64,000 nucleotides of DNA from Hemileia vastatrix (lineage: Eukaryota; Basidiomycota; Pucciniomycetes; Pucciniales; Zaghouaniaceae). Every line of letters begins with the position of its first letter. Positions within the stretch are counted from its first letter, which is position 1. The translations under genes were made by a program, and so were the position numbers. The DNA lies in assembly GCA_030280995.1 (NCBI GenBank), contig JASXTE010000017.1, forward strand, positions 25,432,498 to 25,496,497, written 5' to 3'. Below the pieces are notes generated by a model. It saw nothing but the letters and a program-made list of their open reading frames with translations, did not search any database and was not told the origin of the DNA. This document shows, in pieces, positions 33,173 to 45,806 of this stretch.

Positions 33173-35424
33173 ATCATAAATAACATTGAGGATAACTCAA
33201 TTGTTATTGCCCCTCTCAAGGCACCAGTCTTGATTAATGGAACCAGCATTGAAGTTGTTCTGGATTCTGGAGCTGGAGGAAGTGTAGTTTTTGAAAGAGC
33301 ACTTGCTTCAGTGGATCAAGACTATAAATCAAAACTAATGCCTATCATTTCTGAAAATTGGAGAAGTTATGGCTCTGTTTTGTCCCCCATTGGTAAATAC
33401 AAAGCCACAGTGTTTTTTAAATATAACCATGGTTTTGTAAGAGCTATTTAAGATTTTGTTGTCATGAAAAATGATAAGTTAAGCAATTGGTTTATTGTAG
33501 GGAATGATATTTTAACCAAGTATGGCATAGAATTGGATCCCTCAAACCAATGTTTCACAATGGGGATGAATGGGAAGAGAAAATTTAAGATTTTCTTCCC
33601 TAAAAAATTATTGAAACAAGAATTGAACACATGTAATTCTGTGGTTCAATGTAAAGGAAGATCTAAAAAAGAGATGCATGCCTTTTGTCTGAAATTGACA
33701 ATGCCTCTTTTGGAGAACAACTTTCTGGTGAGGATAAAGATTCCATCATTAACTTGATAAAGTCTTTTCCTATGGCCTTTGCTCATGGGTCACATGAACT
33801 GGGATTAGTTAAAGAGGAAATGAAACTTTCATTGTCTTGCCCATTAACTGATATAACACCTAGTTTAAAGAAGAAGCCTTATCCTGCTTCTCCCACAAAG
33901 AGAAAAGATATTGAAGACAATATCTCTACCCTTTTAAAAATGAATATTATTGAAAAGGTAGTTGAAACACCTAAATATTGTGTTATCTCACCTGTCCTAA
34001 TTTCTTATGAGAAATATAAAGCCAGGTTATGTGGTGATTATAGAGCACTAAATACTTATACTGTTGATGATATCTACCATTTACCTAGAATTAGCTCTAT
34101 ACATGCTACTTTACAAGGTGCTAAATATATCAGCTGTTTGGATGGTAACAAAGGATATCACCAAGTACCTGTTGAGAAAAGTTCTCTGAACTTTCTGATG
34201 ATTGCTACTCATATGGGTATTTATAAGTATATTAGGATGCCATTTGGCCCTAAAAATGCCCCTTCAGTTTTCCAGAATGTCATGGATAACACATTCCATC
34301 AAAAGATAATTGAAGGATGGCTGATGGTTTATATTGATGATATCATTATATTCTCAAAAACATTTGAGGACCATCTTAACCACCTGTGTAAAGTATTCCA
34401 GAAAATGGATGAAATAAATATGACACTTGCTTTGAAGAAATGTAAATTTGGTTCCCATTCTTTAAAAGTCCTTGGTCATGTTGTTTCAGGCTTACAGATA
34501 TGTGTTGACCAAAACAAAGTGGCAGCCATACAACAGGTGAAGGCTCCTACTACAGTAAGAGAGCTCCAAAGTTTTTTGGGAATGTGTGGATACTATAGAC
34601 AGTATATTAAAAATTACCAAGTCATAGCTTTACCTCTTACCCAACTAACTAGAAAGGATGTTGCTTTTGTCTGGAATACTGAAAGACAAAGAGCTTTTGA
34701 AACTATGAAACACTGTTTGATGTCAGCACCAATTCTTGCTTTACCTGACTTTAATCAACCATTTGTTTTGTACACTGATGCCAGTTTCATTGGTCTTGAT
34801 GCTGCCCTCCATCAAAAACAAGTGATAAACGATAAAGTTTCAGAAGTAGTAATTTGTTATATTTCAAGAACCTTGAGAAATAGTGAATTGAAATATGGTG
34901 CTACTCAATTAGAATATTTAGCTGTAGTGTGGGCTCTAGAAAAGCTTCATTATTATCTAGATGACCAAAAATTTGAGCTTGTCACTGACTGCAGTGCAGT
35001 TAAATCCCTTTTAAACTTGAAAACACCAAACAGACATATGTTCAGATGGCAGTTGGCTGTTCAAGAATACAGAGGGAGAATGACAATTATTCATAGGGCT
35101 GGTATTGTTTACTCAAATGTGGATATGTTATCTAGGTTACTTTTACCAAAAAATGACTCTAATCCTGCTTATGATCCTGAGGATGATATTATTCATATAC
35201 ATGGGATATATGTGGTTGATATGGAGGAAGAGCTATTACAGCTTATTCTGGATTTATATGATAAGGACACTGACTTGAAAAAGTTATGCATCATATTAAA
35301 TGATCCAAAGAATGCTTCAATACAAGCATTAATTAAAACCCTTCCACCAAGTACCAGAAGGTTTTGGAAAAAGGTAAATTTTCAATTGATGATGTATATC
35401 TATATTATAGGAGAAAGTGAGTAA
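33173..35424 (+). pseudogene. C protease, reverse transcriptase and RNase H
   Basis: The protease follows gag in the same frame, with VVLDSGAGGSVVFE near 33248-33290 and a TAA at 33449-33451. A frameshift near 33680 moves to the RT frame (33685-35424). RT has RLCGDYRALNTYTVDD (34025-34070), LDGNKGYHQVPVE (34138-34176), MPFGPKNAPSVFQ (34237-34275) and the catalytic Y-I-D-D at 34330-34341, all intact. RNase H includes LYTDASFIGLDAALHQ (34768-34816) and ELVTDCSAVKSLLN. Two small indels at 35365-35416 separate this frame from the integrase. It would copy the genomic RNA into DNA. Confidence 0.9.
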
Positions 35425-36769
35425 TGTCATTGTTATTCCTCCTCTTATGAGAGAAATCATCTTGAAAATTTGTCATGATGACATATTAGCTGGACATTTT
35501 GATCTTGAAAAAACAATGATCAGAATTAAGAACACTGCTTGGTGGGTTATTATGTCTGAGGACACCAAATTATATGTTGAATCTTGTGATTCTTGCCAAA
35601 AATCAAAAAGATTAACTGGTAAGAGAGCTGGATTAATGCAACATATTGAACCTCCTGATGCACCATGGCAAATAATAAACGTGGATTTTCTAACAGGATT
35701 ACCTATTGCTGGTAAAGACAGTTATAATTCTTGTTGGGTTATTGTGGACAGATTCACAAAAATGTGTAAATTTATCCCTACCCACAAGGATGTTTCCACT
35801 AAAGAATTAGCTTTATTATGGTGGTCTCATATGTTTAATACTGCTGGTTTTCCTAAAGCCATAATCTCTGACAGAGACCCTAAATTTACTTCTGAATTTT
35901 GGATGTCTTTGAAGGATGTTTGTGGTTGTGATCTGAAACTTTCTACTTCCCATCATCCACAGACTGATGGGCTAGCTGAATGAATGATTCAGAATTTAGA
36001 GGACATGATTAGAAGGTATTGTGCCTTTGGCCTTGAGTATAAAGATAATGACAGATTCACTCATTATTGGGTTACCTTACTTCCTGGGTTGGAATTTGCT
36101 TATAATAGCACTGTTCATTCTGTTACTCAAAGAAAGCCTTTTGAGCTCTGGCTTGGATATGTTCCAAATACTCCCACCCGAATTCTCAATAACAAAATAT
36201 CTAAATTGGATATACATCCTGGTGTAAAATCTTTTCTTCATATGCAACAACTTTGCAAAAATCATGCTCAAAAATGTATTGAAAAATCATTTGAATATGA
36301 GAAGAAGAGATGGGACAAATCCCATAAAGAATACACTTTTAAAAAGGGTGATGAAGTGTTGATTTCTACAGTCCACTTCAATTTACAAGGTAATAACAAA
36401 TTGAAAGACCCATTTGTTGGTCCATTTGTTGTCAGAAGAATGATTGGAGATAATGCAGTTGAGGTTATTTTGTATTCTCCATATGACAGAAAACATCCTG
36501 TTTTTCCAATATCTCTTCTGAAACCTTACACATCCAATAGTGATTTATTTCCAAAAAGAAGGGGAAGACCAAAGAAAACCCCAAATGAAATCACTGAAAC
36601 AGCATAAATTGAAAAAATTCTGAATGACAGAATAGTCACTGCTGAAAAAGGTACAGAATACTTATTGAGATTCAAGAATAAATCATCTGAATATGATTCT
36701 TGGATACCTGGGAAGGAGATATCTAATCTTCCTACTCTACTAAAAAAGTATAAAAAGAAAAAATCATAA
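35417..36769 (+). pseudogene. C integrase with C-terminal chromodomain-like tail
   Basis: The frame runs to TAA at 36767-36769, with TGA at 35981-35983 (GLAE-stop-MIQ, where Arg is usual) and TAA at 36605-36607. The HHCC finger uses HDDILAGH and C-D-S-C (35470-35600). The catalytic triad is D in INVDFLTGLP, D in IISDRDPKF and E in HHPQTDGLAE, all present. A GPF-type module follows (DPFVGPFVVRRM, about 36405-36440). After the TAA, IEKILNDRIVTAEKG to KYKKKKS resembles a degenerate chromodomain, which would target integration to chromatin. Confidence 0.87.
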
Positions 36770-36792
36770 CAATTTTTATTATTATTTTTTTT

Positions 36793-36804
36793 AGAGTGAG
36801 GGAG
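36793..36804 (+). other. Polypurine tract of C
   Basis: AGAGTGAGGGAG, purine except for one T, directly before the 3' LTR start at 36805. Confidence 0.7.
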
Positions 36805-37612
36805 TGTCAGCCAGGCTACTATACTTACCCAGTAAAATAATTAATTATCTTACTGAGGTGAAGCCACACCTTTTAGATTCTTATTAATAATTAATTATTT
36901 ATTAAATACTTATGTATTAAGTAAAATGAACTAACTAAGTACACTAAGTAATTAATTAATAAAAATAAGTAATTGTCCCACATTTATTTTTACTCCCAAA
37001 CACCGTGCTCAATAATACAGATGAGATGGGAATAAAAATTAGTATTAAAAAAGATATAAAATTATAAAAAGAAAAAAATACTTTTTTTCAAATTCCTTTA
37101 ATTAGATTTTATTGATTCTATATTTCAAATCAAATGTTCTTACACTAAAATGTGATGGACTAAAGGGTTCAGAGTTTTATTTCAAATAATATATATACTT
37201 TTATTTACGCACTATCTAGTCTTACCCTTATTATTTCACATACTCTTTTTAATTAAGTTTTTTCTCTCTCACACTCTTGTATTAGAAGATGTAAATTCCG
37301 TGTTCTTTTCTCTCACATATTGCCTATAAAAGGACCTTCCTTTTTGTCCTTTTGATTCATTCCTTGAATTACTTACTTATTTACTTATTTACAATTAACA
37401 AATTATTTTTATACTTTTATTACATTAGTAGTTACATTCACATAGTTCTAATCTATAAAATATATTAATATAGAAATTCTACCTCTTATCATTGAGTAAA
37501 ATCATCATCTTTGATCAAGAAATAAGTACCTTACCTTTGAGAGTCCATTAAAATCCAAAACTCCTCGTATAACCTCAAATAAAATCTTCTAGACCAAGAG
37601 GACCGCTTGACA
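36805..37612 (+). repeat. C 3' LTR, 808 bp
   Basis: Copy of 28943-29749, with about 35 differences counted by eye. It is followed by the AATAC duplication (37613-37617). Confidence 0.92.
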
Positions 37613-37751
37613 AATACTCACATCCCTGCATTCACAATATTTGTTGAATAATTCCAGAAAAACACCTAATTATATAACAATGCCATTTAGTACATATCAA
37701 AACAGTGCCAAACAGACCAATAAAGGGCTCTGCCAATGTTGGAAGACCACA
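37613..37751 (-). repeat. A3 5' LTR, distal part
   Basis: It matches the first 130 bp of the A1 LTR on the minus strand and ends GAAGACCACA (reverse of TGTGGTCTTC). AATAC at its left edge is the C duplication. The sequence beyond 37751 is outside A3. Confidence 0.8.
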
Positions 37752-38039
37752 CCAGGGTTTGCCAAATGACTGTTATTCTCCCTTATATCTTGTATCTCTA
37801 AATCCTCAACAAATCTGACTTTTAAATCCTCAAAATCCCTTAAATTTACCTGCTCTACATGAAATTCTTGCTTCCTCTAATGTGAGTGATTGACAAACTC
37901 CCTTAATAATAGGTTTGCACACTCACTCTCCTCATTTCCACTGTTTGGGACACTTAGCCTTGAAAACAAAAACATAATTTTAACAATTACTATTATCATT
38001 AAAAGTTATAGAATTGAAATTTGGATTACATTGTTAGCT

Positions 38040-40190
38040 CCATTTTTTTCCTTTGAATCTTATACATGCTGAATGCTATACTTCCATGTACAAAATAATT
38101 CAAACATTTACTTCATTTTGCTTCCTTATTCTATACAGCCGATCAACAGCCTGCTGCTCAACTGCTGGATTCCAATTCAGCTCCTATTTCAACATTGAAC
38201 ATATTAAAAATTTAATATTTTTGTTCTTAATATGAAATATAAGACATTGATCTCACCATTATATATACATTTTGAACACACTTTACATCTATACCCACTC
38301 CTGCAGCCTGAATTGTTCCAACCAAAACTTGTCAATTTTAATTAAAATGGAATTCATGCATATTTTTGTCTCACTTTCTAATGCTGAGTTCACCCATAAG
38401 CTGGGTATACCTAATATTGTGGTCATCTAAAGCCATTTTTATTATATTTTGAAATATTAAAAAAATTTCTTAATAAGCCAACACAATTTTTTAAAATAAT
38501 TCATTATAGAATCACTAACATCTTAAAAAGTCTGCAAAGTTGGAGAATAAAACAGCTTTCAGAAAATTTATGCCCCTTTCACCAGACAAAAATTTTGTTA
38601 AGTGGCCTATAAGATGACAAATCTTTGCGGAATGCTGCCAGGTGATATCAAAAGTTGGAGTTTCATCCAGATTTTTGTAGATTGGATGGTTGCAGAATTT
38701 TCTTAAAATCATCAGCTCTCTAAGAAACTCAGATGAGTCCCAAGGGAGGTCAGTGCTTCTGGAGGTCCCATATTGCTCAGTGAATCCTTCTTGAAGCACA
38801 TCAATTTTAGACCTCCATGGGTCTGCTAATTGAACCAATATACCCCTTTGAATCTTTTTTGGAAGAGAAAAGATTGCATCCTTTGTTCTACATAGGCTTA
38901 TTACTTTCATTAAGTGATTGATTGCTTTAATAGAAATAGCCTTTCCTTTTTGCAAACCTGGAAAAAGGAAATTCTTCCATAACCAGTCTTCTTGCCACTT
39001 TTCAATTCTAAGAAAAAAAATGAGACTCTGAAGGTCAGTGGGCCTGTTCTGAAGTGAAGTTCCAGTCAAGAATAGTTGGTGTTGGGATTCCAAGTCAAAT
39101 ATTGTTTGAGCCCTCTGCAAGTAAGGATTTTTAATATAACTAAAAGAATATTTATAAAAATTGATTATGAAAATTAAGTTTTACGTTTTAGATATAGAAA
39201 TGTGAACTAACTGAGCTTCGTCTAAAACAACTCTATACCAAAAGAGCTTTTGAGTCACTGGTATCTTTTTTTGGCTTTGATTTTTTGAAATCATTGGGCT
39301 AGCTGTTTCATAGTTCGTTAAAACAATAGCAGTTTCCTGTAGCTCATTGACGTTAGTATTTTTAAAATCCTTCCCATAAAGAACCTTGAAAGGAAGCGCA
39401 TTATCTTCAAAGTGCACACTTATTTCACTGATCCAATTTGATAGTGTTGGCAGTGGGCATATAATCAGTGTGGCTGAACTCCGATTAATACCTTCTTGAT
39501 TTTCTGATACCTGGAATTGTCTTGCTTCACTTTGAGTTGCACTTTTAAGAGAAAGAGTTGACAGTGTCTTTCCCAAACCCATATCATCAGCGAGTATCGA
39601 CCCGTTTCCTTCAGGGTTTAATTGATTGTTAGGAAACTGATCTTTGTAGTCATTGAATCCAGCTCTAAGCCAATGGTTGTCCTGGTGCCTCCACATGATA
39701 TCCAACTTTTCCTTTAACATTCTTTCATTTTCAATCATAAATTTTTTTGCTTGAATTTGATGTGTTTTGAGAACTGTTTTGATTCCTCAGATAAGTTGAA
39801 CAGCTTTCCAATCTTGAGTACTCAGAGATTTTTGGAAAGAGCCTTCAAAAGTTACATGCGGGATATTAAAAAAGATAGTGGAGCCATAGTTCAGGATCGG
39901 ACATAAATCTATTTGAGAAGAAGAAAATTCTTCTTTAGCAAGACTGATTAGTGTACTTGAAGAAAAGAGGCATCCCCAAAATTGATACTGGTTACAAAAA
40001 ACTGGAACCAATTAAGCATGAAAATAGAATTGCTTCATAGGATTCAAGGCACTTCTTTAGTTTAAATGGTGAGATCCAGACCCAATGTCAACCAATAGTG
40101 GTCCAATGTGCTGAATATGCACTTGAGAAATTTTACTGACAAGGGTTGGTTTTCTTTCTTCAAATAGTCCAAAAATATGAACATTCAAAT
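38040..40190 (-). pseudogene. SNF2-family helicase pseudogene (RAD5/RAD16-like)
   Basis: Minus-strand exons carry the ATPase core. About 40185-40060 encodes FGLFEERKPTLVSKISQVH and LLVDIGSGSHHL (N-terminal part). 40011-39185 holds the Walker A motif in ADDMGLGKTLSTLSL (about 39590) and VVLDEAQLVH in place of DEAH, with TGA at 39786-39784. An intron (39184-39115) precedes 39114-38515, with FLTGTSLQNRPTDLQS. RecA2 remnants follow: TIQAAGVGIDVK near 38290-38330 and NWNPAVEQQAVDRLYRI near 38120-38170, with stops and frameshifts. The family remodels chromatin or repairs DNA in the nucleus. The intron-exon structure shows a host gene, not a retrocopy. A3 lies about 300 bp beyond its 3' end. Confidence 0.85.
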
Positions 40191-41759
40191 GTCCTCACTT
40201 TAAAATTGTGGGGGTTGGTGAGTTTTGAAATCTTGAAATTACATTCATATAAATTTGATTGATTTTTATTGAGAATTTTCCAACACATCTGAGACTTGAA
40301 ATATTAAGTAAAAATAGTATCTGAAGATAGTGGTTGTTAAAAGATGAATTAAAGCAAAAAATGAATAATCAGTTTTGAATAAAACAACAAAATAACTTTT
40401 TAGCATATGCTACACTAAGCTCATAAATCTTTCACATGTATTATTATTATATTTTTAAAAAATATTGGAAATAAATCAATTATAACTGAAATAAATAATA
40501 TAGCTTAAAAATAAATCTTGAGCCTATAAAGTAAATTTGGGTTTCTTGAAGAAGAAAAAATTTCTTAATAAAAATGTGCTTTATTGTTACATTATAATCA
40601 AAAAATTGAATAATTTCACTCTTATTACACTTATTTATGTTTCTGTCTAATAGTAAAATACTTTAGATGGCCGTTTAAAGTCCAAATTGAAACTACTACC
40701 TAGAACAATGTCTTGATACTAACATACTTGTTTTAAGTCTTTGGACAGACACTTATGGTGATCTCAATAATATTAAAATGAATTTGAATTGTATGTTTTA
40801 TCAAATATCTATGTGGTCTTATGTAATAATTGAGATACTTCAGTTTAAACTTCTGTTACCAACTTGGGAATAAAATGGCTGTAGATTTTTTTAGACTGAA
40901 TCTCAAATTTTGCTTTCCACAAGATGGGAAAGTTTATATTATGATATGTTAAATAATATGTTCAAGATTTTCTCAATCTGTGCTCATCTGAAGATCAAAG
41001 AAATCACCAAGCTCCAAGAGACCTGTGATTGAGTTGGGTTAAACCTAGGTCTAACTGATTACCAAATTTTTTTCCAATTGATATAAATCTGGTTTCACAA
41101 TGAATTCCCAACAGCTTTCCAGCCAGTTCCCAACATTTTTAAATGAGGGGTATTTCTAGCAATACCCCTCCAAATTTTCTGTGTTGATTTAATCATTAAT
41201 TATTTATCAACTTAGTTATAACAACTTCATATTTAATACCAGCCACTAGTATAAAGTTTTTAACTTAAAACTCCAATATAATATGAGAGTATCCTTATTT
41301 TGTCTGGATTTAATTAACAACAATAACATACCATAAATGAGTGGGTAATTAATTACAATAAATAGTTGAAGAAAAAACTATAAGAAATAATAAGTTTATC
41401 AAAAAGAGTACATTAAAAAAATATACTTTTGAATTTATTTTGATATAATTTGGGTAGTTAGATGAAAATTTAAAAATTATCAGACTTCAAAATGAAAAAA
41501 TCTAAAAGTGGTGTTTATATAATAAGCCCCATATAAAAAAAGGATAAAAAATCTACTATGTAACTAAACTATTAAATATTAAGGTATTATTAAAATTATT
41601 GAAAAACTTATTTTACAATTATAATGAAATCAAAATGTGAAATTTATGGTGGGATAATAGTAAGACTATGTGGAAACACTTTAATTTATACATATTTCAA
41701 CTATGTTCAGATAAAAAAATTGGTAAAATTTTATAACAACATATAGTTAATAGTGACGC
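40191..41759. other. AT-rich stretch with a CTAG-centred palindrome
   Basis: No gene found. At 41146-41169 lies a palindrome, AGGGGTATT...AATACCCCT around CTAG, followed by CCAAATTTTCTGTGTTGA. This resembles the right terminus of the CACTA-like MITEs in layout, though not in stem sequence. The rest is unassigned AT-rich DNA. Confidence 0.5.
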
Positions 41760-43051
41760 TGTAGAGAGTTCTAAAGTACTAATCAGTAGACACAATTGAG
41801 ATGGGTTGGTTCTCCTTTTTAATTTCTAAAAAGAAGTGCCTGCAACTCTTATTTTTAAAGACAGCACAATAATGTGAAACACAAATATCTGATTAGAATG
41901 TTTATAAGTTGAGAGATAAGTAAAAGATCAGGAAAAACAAACATTACCATCTGGATATTTCTATTTTTAACAAGCGCTAATATCCACAGCTACTCCCTCT
42001 TGAAGCGCTCTCTTTGAATATGCCTTATTATAGAAATAAAATAACTTTAATAATAGTCAATCCTACTGAATCTATGTATTCTCTCTATGCTGCGTTTTTC
42101 CACTATACTATATGAAATACACACACAGATGCGCGAATGACAAAGACTCGGAAATATCTCTAATATTATTCTCAAACAAATGACCACAGAAAAATTAATA
42201 TCTTATACTTGACTTCACAATTATTAACTAATTGTATGTTTACTAATTATTTGTCAATTGTTATTATTTTTCCTACTCGATGTCCTTCTTTTATGGTATA
42301 GTCCTCCTTTTTTATATTTTTCCAGCGCTCAAGACACAGTTCCCTAGTGGATCTCCAGTGCTGGCTCTAGAGCCACATTAGTAAAACAATAACTATTCCT
42401 TTAGTAAACTAAGTACATTGCTTGTAGCAACTACAGAACCTGATTGCACCCTATGCTTACTAACAATAGTTTTTAACTTGTTTCACTCATACTCCATATA
42501 TGCGCTCTTGACTATACCTTTGTTTTGTTTCAGCCCTACTTCCAGGTTTGACCCGTTCTAATGCTGATCCTAGTTGCCTTGACTCTTGGGTAGTTTTATT
42601 TTGTGATCAAGTCCCCATTCTCCTTGCCTCATTACTAGTTGATAGTCCTGGTAATTTACTTTACTAGTTAGACTCTGCAACTTACTTTACTTGTCTCAAT
42701 AATTATAGCACTTGCCGCGGTGCAGTATATTATGCACTTGAGTCCTCCTTAAGCCATAACTACTTTCTTAATGCGTAACACACAATTCTTGGAAAACCCA
42801 AAGCCATATTGTTTAGCGCTTGCCATCCTAAATCAATAAGACACAATTCCCCATTGTGCAGAACATCCCGCTGAAAAATCCGAGCTCACAGACCCTAAAT
42901 CTTTTTTTTGCGCTTCTATTTTCCTTTCTTGAAACACACAAATACATTTTATATTTTAATACTATCTACGGTGCTAACTCCCCTTTTTTTCTTCCTGGAC
43001 TACGCGCGTTGATTGGTCCAAAACCACGCTTCCTGCGAGGGGCATACCACA
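41760..43051 (-). repeat. Solo LTR D of the B family
   Basis: The reverse complement matches the B LTR over its full length, from TGTGGTATGCCCC (43051 side) to CTCTCTACA (41760 side), including the 66-bp segment missing from the B 3' LTR. It is clearly more diverged than the two B LTRs are from each other. No internal element sequence is adjacent. The 5-bp flanks (GACGC and ACACA) do not match, so it may derive from recombination between two elements. Confidence 0.83.
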
Positions 43052-43984
43052 ACACAATTTTATTTAGATCAAGAATAAATTTTTCTGAAGAAAAACTAAT
43101 TAAATTGAGATATGGACATCTCTTTTCAAGAGATTATATAATAATAAAAATTTAAAAAAATTATAATAAGTATTCTTAATCACCAATTTTGAAAAGTCTC
43201 TAGAAAAATTCATTATAATATATCATTCATTTATTACATCATGTGGAGCTTCAACTTGAAGTAGTGATGGGCAGCTTTGAACATATGTTCTGAAAAACAA
43301 AAAAGTTTAAAAATATTCAGTTATACTAATGAAAAAGCCAAAAATAAATAAACTATTATAAATTAATAAAATAAAACTACATAAATTTTATTCTTCTCTC
43401 ATGATTCAAGGGTACTATATATGAATTTCTACATGTTAAATCGAAACCTACTTTAAGGATAGTTTACAGGTAGAGCTATAAATTTTTGTTAAATTCTAAA
43501 AATAAATTATACATTTTACTAATTATTTTTTTCTTGTTTTCTTTCCAAAGTTTTTAGAGGTGCTTAATTAATACTGCTATCTCGATTTTAAGATATATAA
43601 TTTTTTTTGAATACATGATTTATTGTTTCAAAAACTATATTATGATGTTAAATGATTTATTTCATTTTCTAAAGCTTCATTGTCAAAGAAACTACTTCAT
43701 TTTCTATTACATAATGAATATATAAAATGTAATAGCAAAATTATTAGAATTTTCTTGTTGAGAGGGTCAAATTATATTGTAAAGACTTTTATCTAGAAAT
43801 TTTTGTACTCTAAAACCAAATTATTTTCTCCCTTAAGTAATCCTTTTCAAAAATATGAAAATATAAACAAGAATATTAACTTATCATATTTTTATTTTCT
43901 TTACTGAAACTTTTAGTTCAATCCCTTTTTTTTATGACATTAGTATAAAACCATGGTTAAATGATACTATATAATTAATTTTTA

Positions 43985-43988
43985 TTAT

Positions 43989-44068
<80 letters not shown>
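43985..44068. repeat. AT microsatellite
   Basis: About 84 bp of AT dinucleotides, interrupted twice by AAATAT in a regular 30-bp period. Confidence 0.85.
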
Positions 44069-44075
<7 letters not shown>

Positions 44076-45779
44076 TTAGATGAGTCATCCTTTTTTATTT
44101 TCTTGAATAAATGGCTCAATTATAATGCACAACACTTATTAATGTTTCCCAAACTTAATGACAAATTTCTCAAATTAAATATTAGCTTCTAATATAAGCA
44201 GTTTATCTATAGCTAATATTCAACATGAGATTTTCCTTTTTAGATTTAGCTAAAATTAAACAAAAGGAGCAATCATGCATATGTGTATAAATGGTAACCA
44301 TATGTTACTTAGAGGATTGTGAAATTCACTCATCAGAATGTTTTAAGTATTAAAATAAATTGAGGTCATTGTTTTCTTGTATTTGAAACTAATTAGAATT
44401 ATTCTAAAAATATATTTTAATGTGTATCATGCTTAAAATATTGGAAATATGATTTTTGAAAATTTTGAGTTTCTTATATGAGATACCAAGCTTTAGTTTA
44501 CATTGTTTCAAGTAGAATAGAATTTTATTATTAGAAATTGAAAGCAATGTACCATTATCTGATTTTAATTGTGTTCTACTTATAGAATGATTACATAAAA
44601 TTAAACATTATTTAAATCAAAAAGGTTTAAAAGATATTTAGCATTTTACAAAATTTAACATTTATTAATCTTTTATTTGAAAACCAACTATGATGTACAC
44701 TCACTAGAAATAAGCAATCCCAATTTTAACATAATTTATCAATCAAAAAATAATGAGTCAATTAACATAAAAATGTATATTATTTCAAAACCAAATCTCT
44801 AGATTTGAAATATGATGTTTTAATCAAAAATTGATACAAAACTTTAATGCAATTAACTTTCTTAAAAAATTCAAAAATAGAATATCAAAACTATTGATTT
44901 TTGCAAAAAAAACTACTAACTATTGTAGATAAAGCATAAAAATAAGTCATATTTTTTAAAAAAATGATCTAACAAAATTTTTTTTTTAAAAAAAAATCAA
45001 AAACATTGTTAAGATTGTTTGTTATAATAATGTTAAAATCCACTCAACATTATCTAAAGGTGACAATATTTCAAAAATATGTTGATTTTTGTGAGCCAAA
45101 AATCAACAATTTTTTATCATTTCCTGTTGTGCTATGACTTTATTCCACCCTGTTTATCTGATTGTTCCAGTATTACTTTGCTATGATCACTAGTTTTGAA
45201 GTTAAAATTTACAAATGTTCATTATATTTGATAATATGAAAATAACTCAAACTTTTATAACTACAAAAAAAGATTTTGAAACTCCTTTTTTCAATCAATT
45301 GTTGTAGAAATTTTCAGTTTATTTGAGTAATTATTTTAAGAATAACAAAAAATTTGAAATTCACAAGGACTTATTTCCAGGGACTTTAATTATTTACTTG
45401 TGTAATGCATAAGCTACTTATCAATGATGTAGAACATCTAAAAGTAAGTTATAGTTATAAATCTACAGATTATACTGTGTCTGGTATTTATATCTTCAAT
45501 AAATCTTTCATACTTATCTTAACCTACATACCACACAATAGAAAATCATTATTTTAAAAAAGGGAAAAAATCTATGATAATATCATAAAGAATAATAACC
45601 ATTGATTGATATTCCATAAAAATGGTTAATAAAATTTTAAGAAAAACTAAATCAGTATTCTTTCATCAAAATATATCCTTTTTTTCTTTGTAATTTATTC
45701 CAAACAAATTTTTTGAAAGTTTAATCTATATATCTAATGCCAAAACCACTATTAAGTTCCCTCTTAGAATTTTTAAGCA

Positions 45780-45806
45780 ATTATATATATATATATATAT
45801 ATATAC
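45780..45806. repeat. AT microsatellite
   Basis: About 26 bp of uninterrupted AT repeats. Confidence 0.75.

Larger units (their letters stand above)
28943..37612 (+). mobile_element. Gypsy element C, 8.67 kb, complete with AATAC duplication
   Basis: Two LTRs of 807 and 808 bp (28943-29749, 36805-37612), both TGTCAGCC...TTGACA and about 95 percent identical by eye. AATAC lies directly before 28943 and directly after 37612, so this is a clean single insertion. It interrupts the A3 5' LTR. Coding runs rightward: gag, protease, RT-RNase H, integrase and a chromodomain-like tail. At least five in-frame stops and several frameshifts disable it. It belongs to a different lineage from A and B: its RT has the usual Y-I-D-D and its zinc finger is of the CFKCNKPW type. 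Confidence 0.93.
11440..37751 (-). mobile_element. Gypsy element A3, host of three nested insertions
   Basis: The minus-strand element is present in pieces: integrase to RT (14238-11440), protease to gag (27882-25883) and 5' LTR (28942-27975, then 37751-37613). Between them lie element B (14239-25882) and element C (28943-37612). On the left A1 cuts the integrase just after the motif AVLPV. The 3' third of A3 is off the window beyond A1. About 1.4 kb between protease and RT, compared with A1 positions 1240-2612, is missing. The outer flank after the LTR start is CCAGG (37752-37756). A3 is the oldest layer, as all others lie inside it. Confidence 0.85.

Noticed and set aside
43985..44068. Centromere- or origin-like AT island
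   Set aside because: It is a simple AT microsatellite; nothing else supports such a role.
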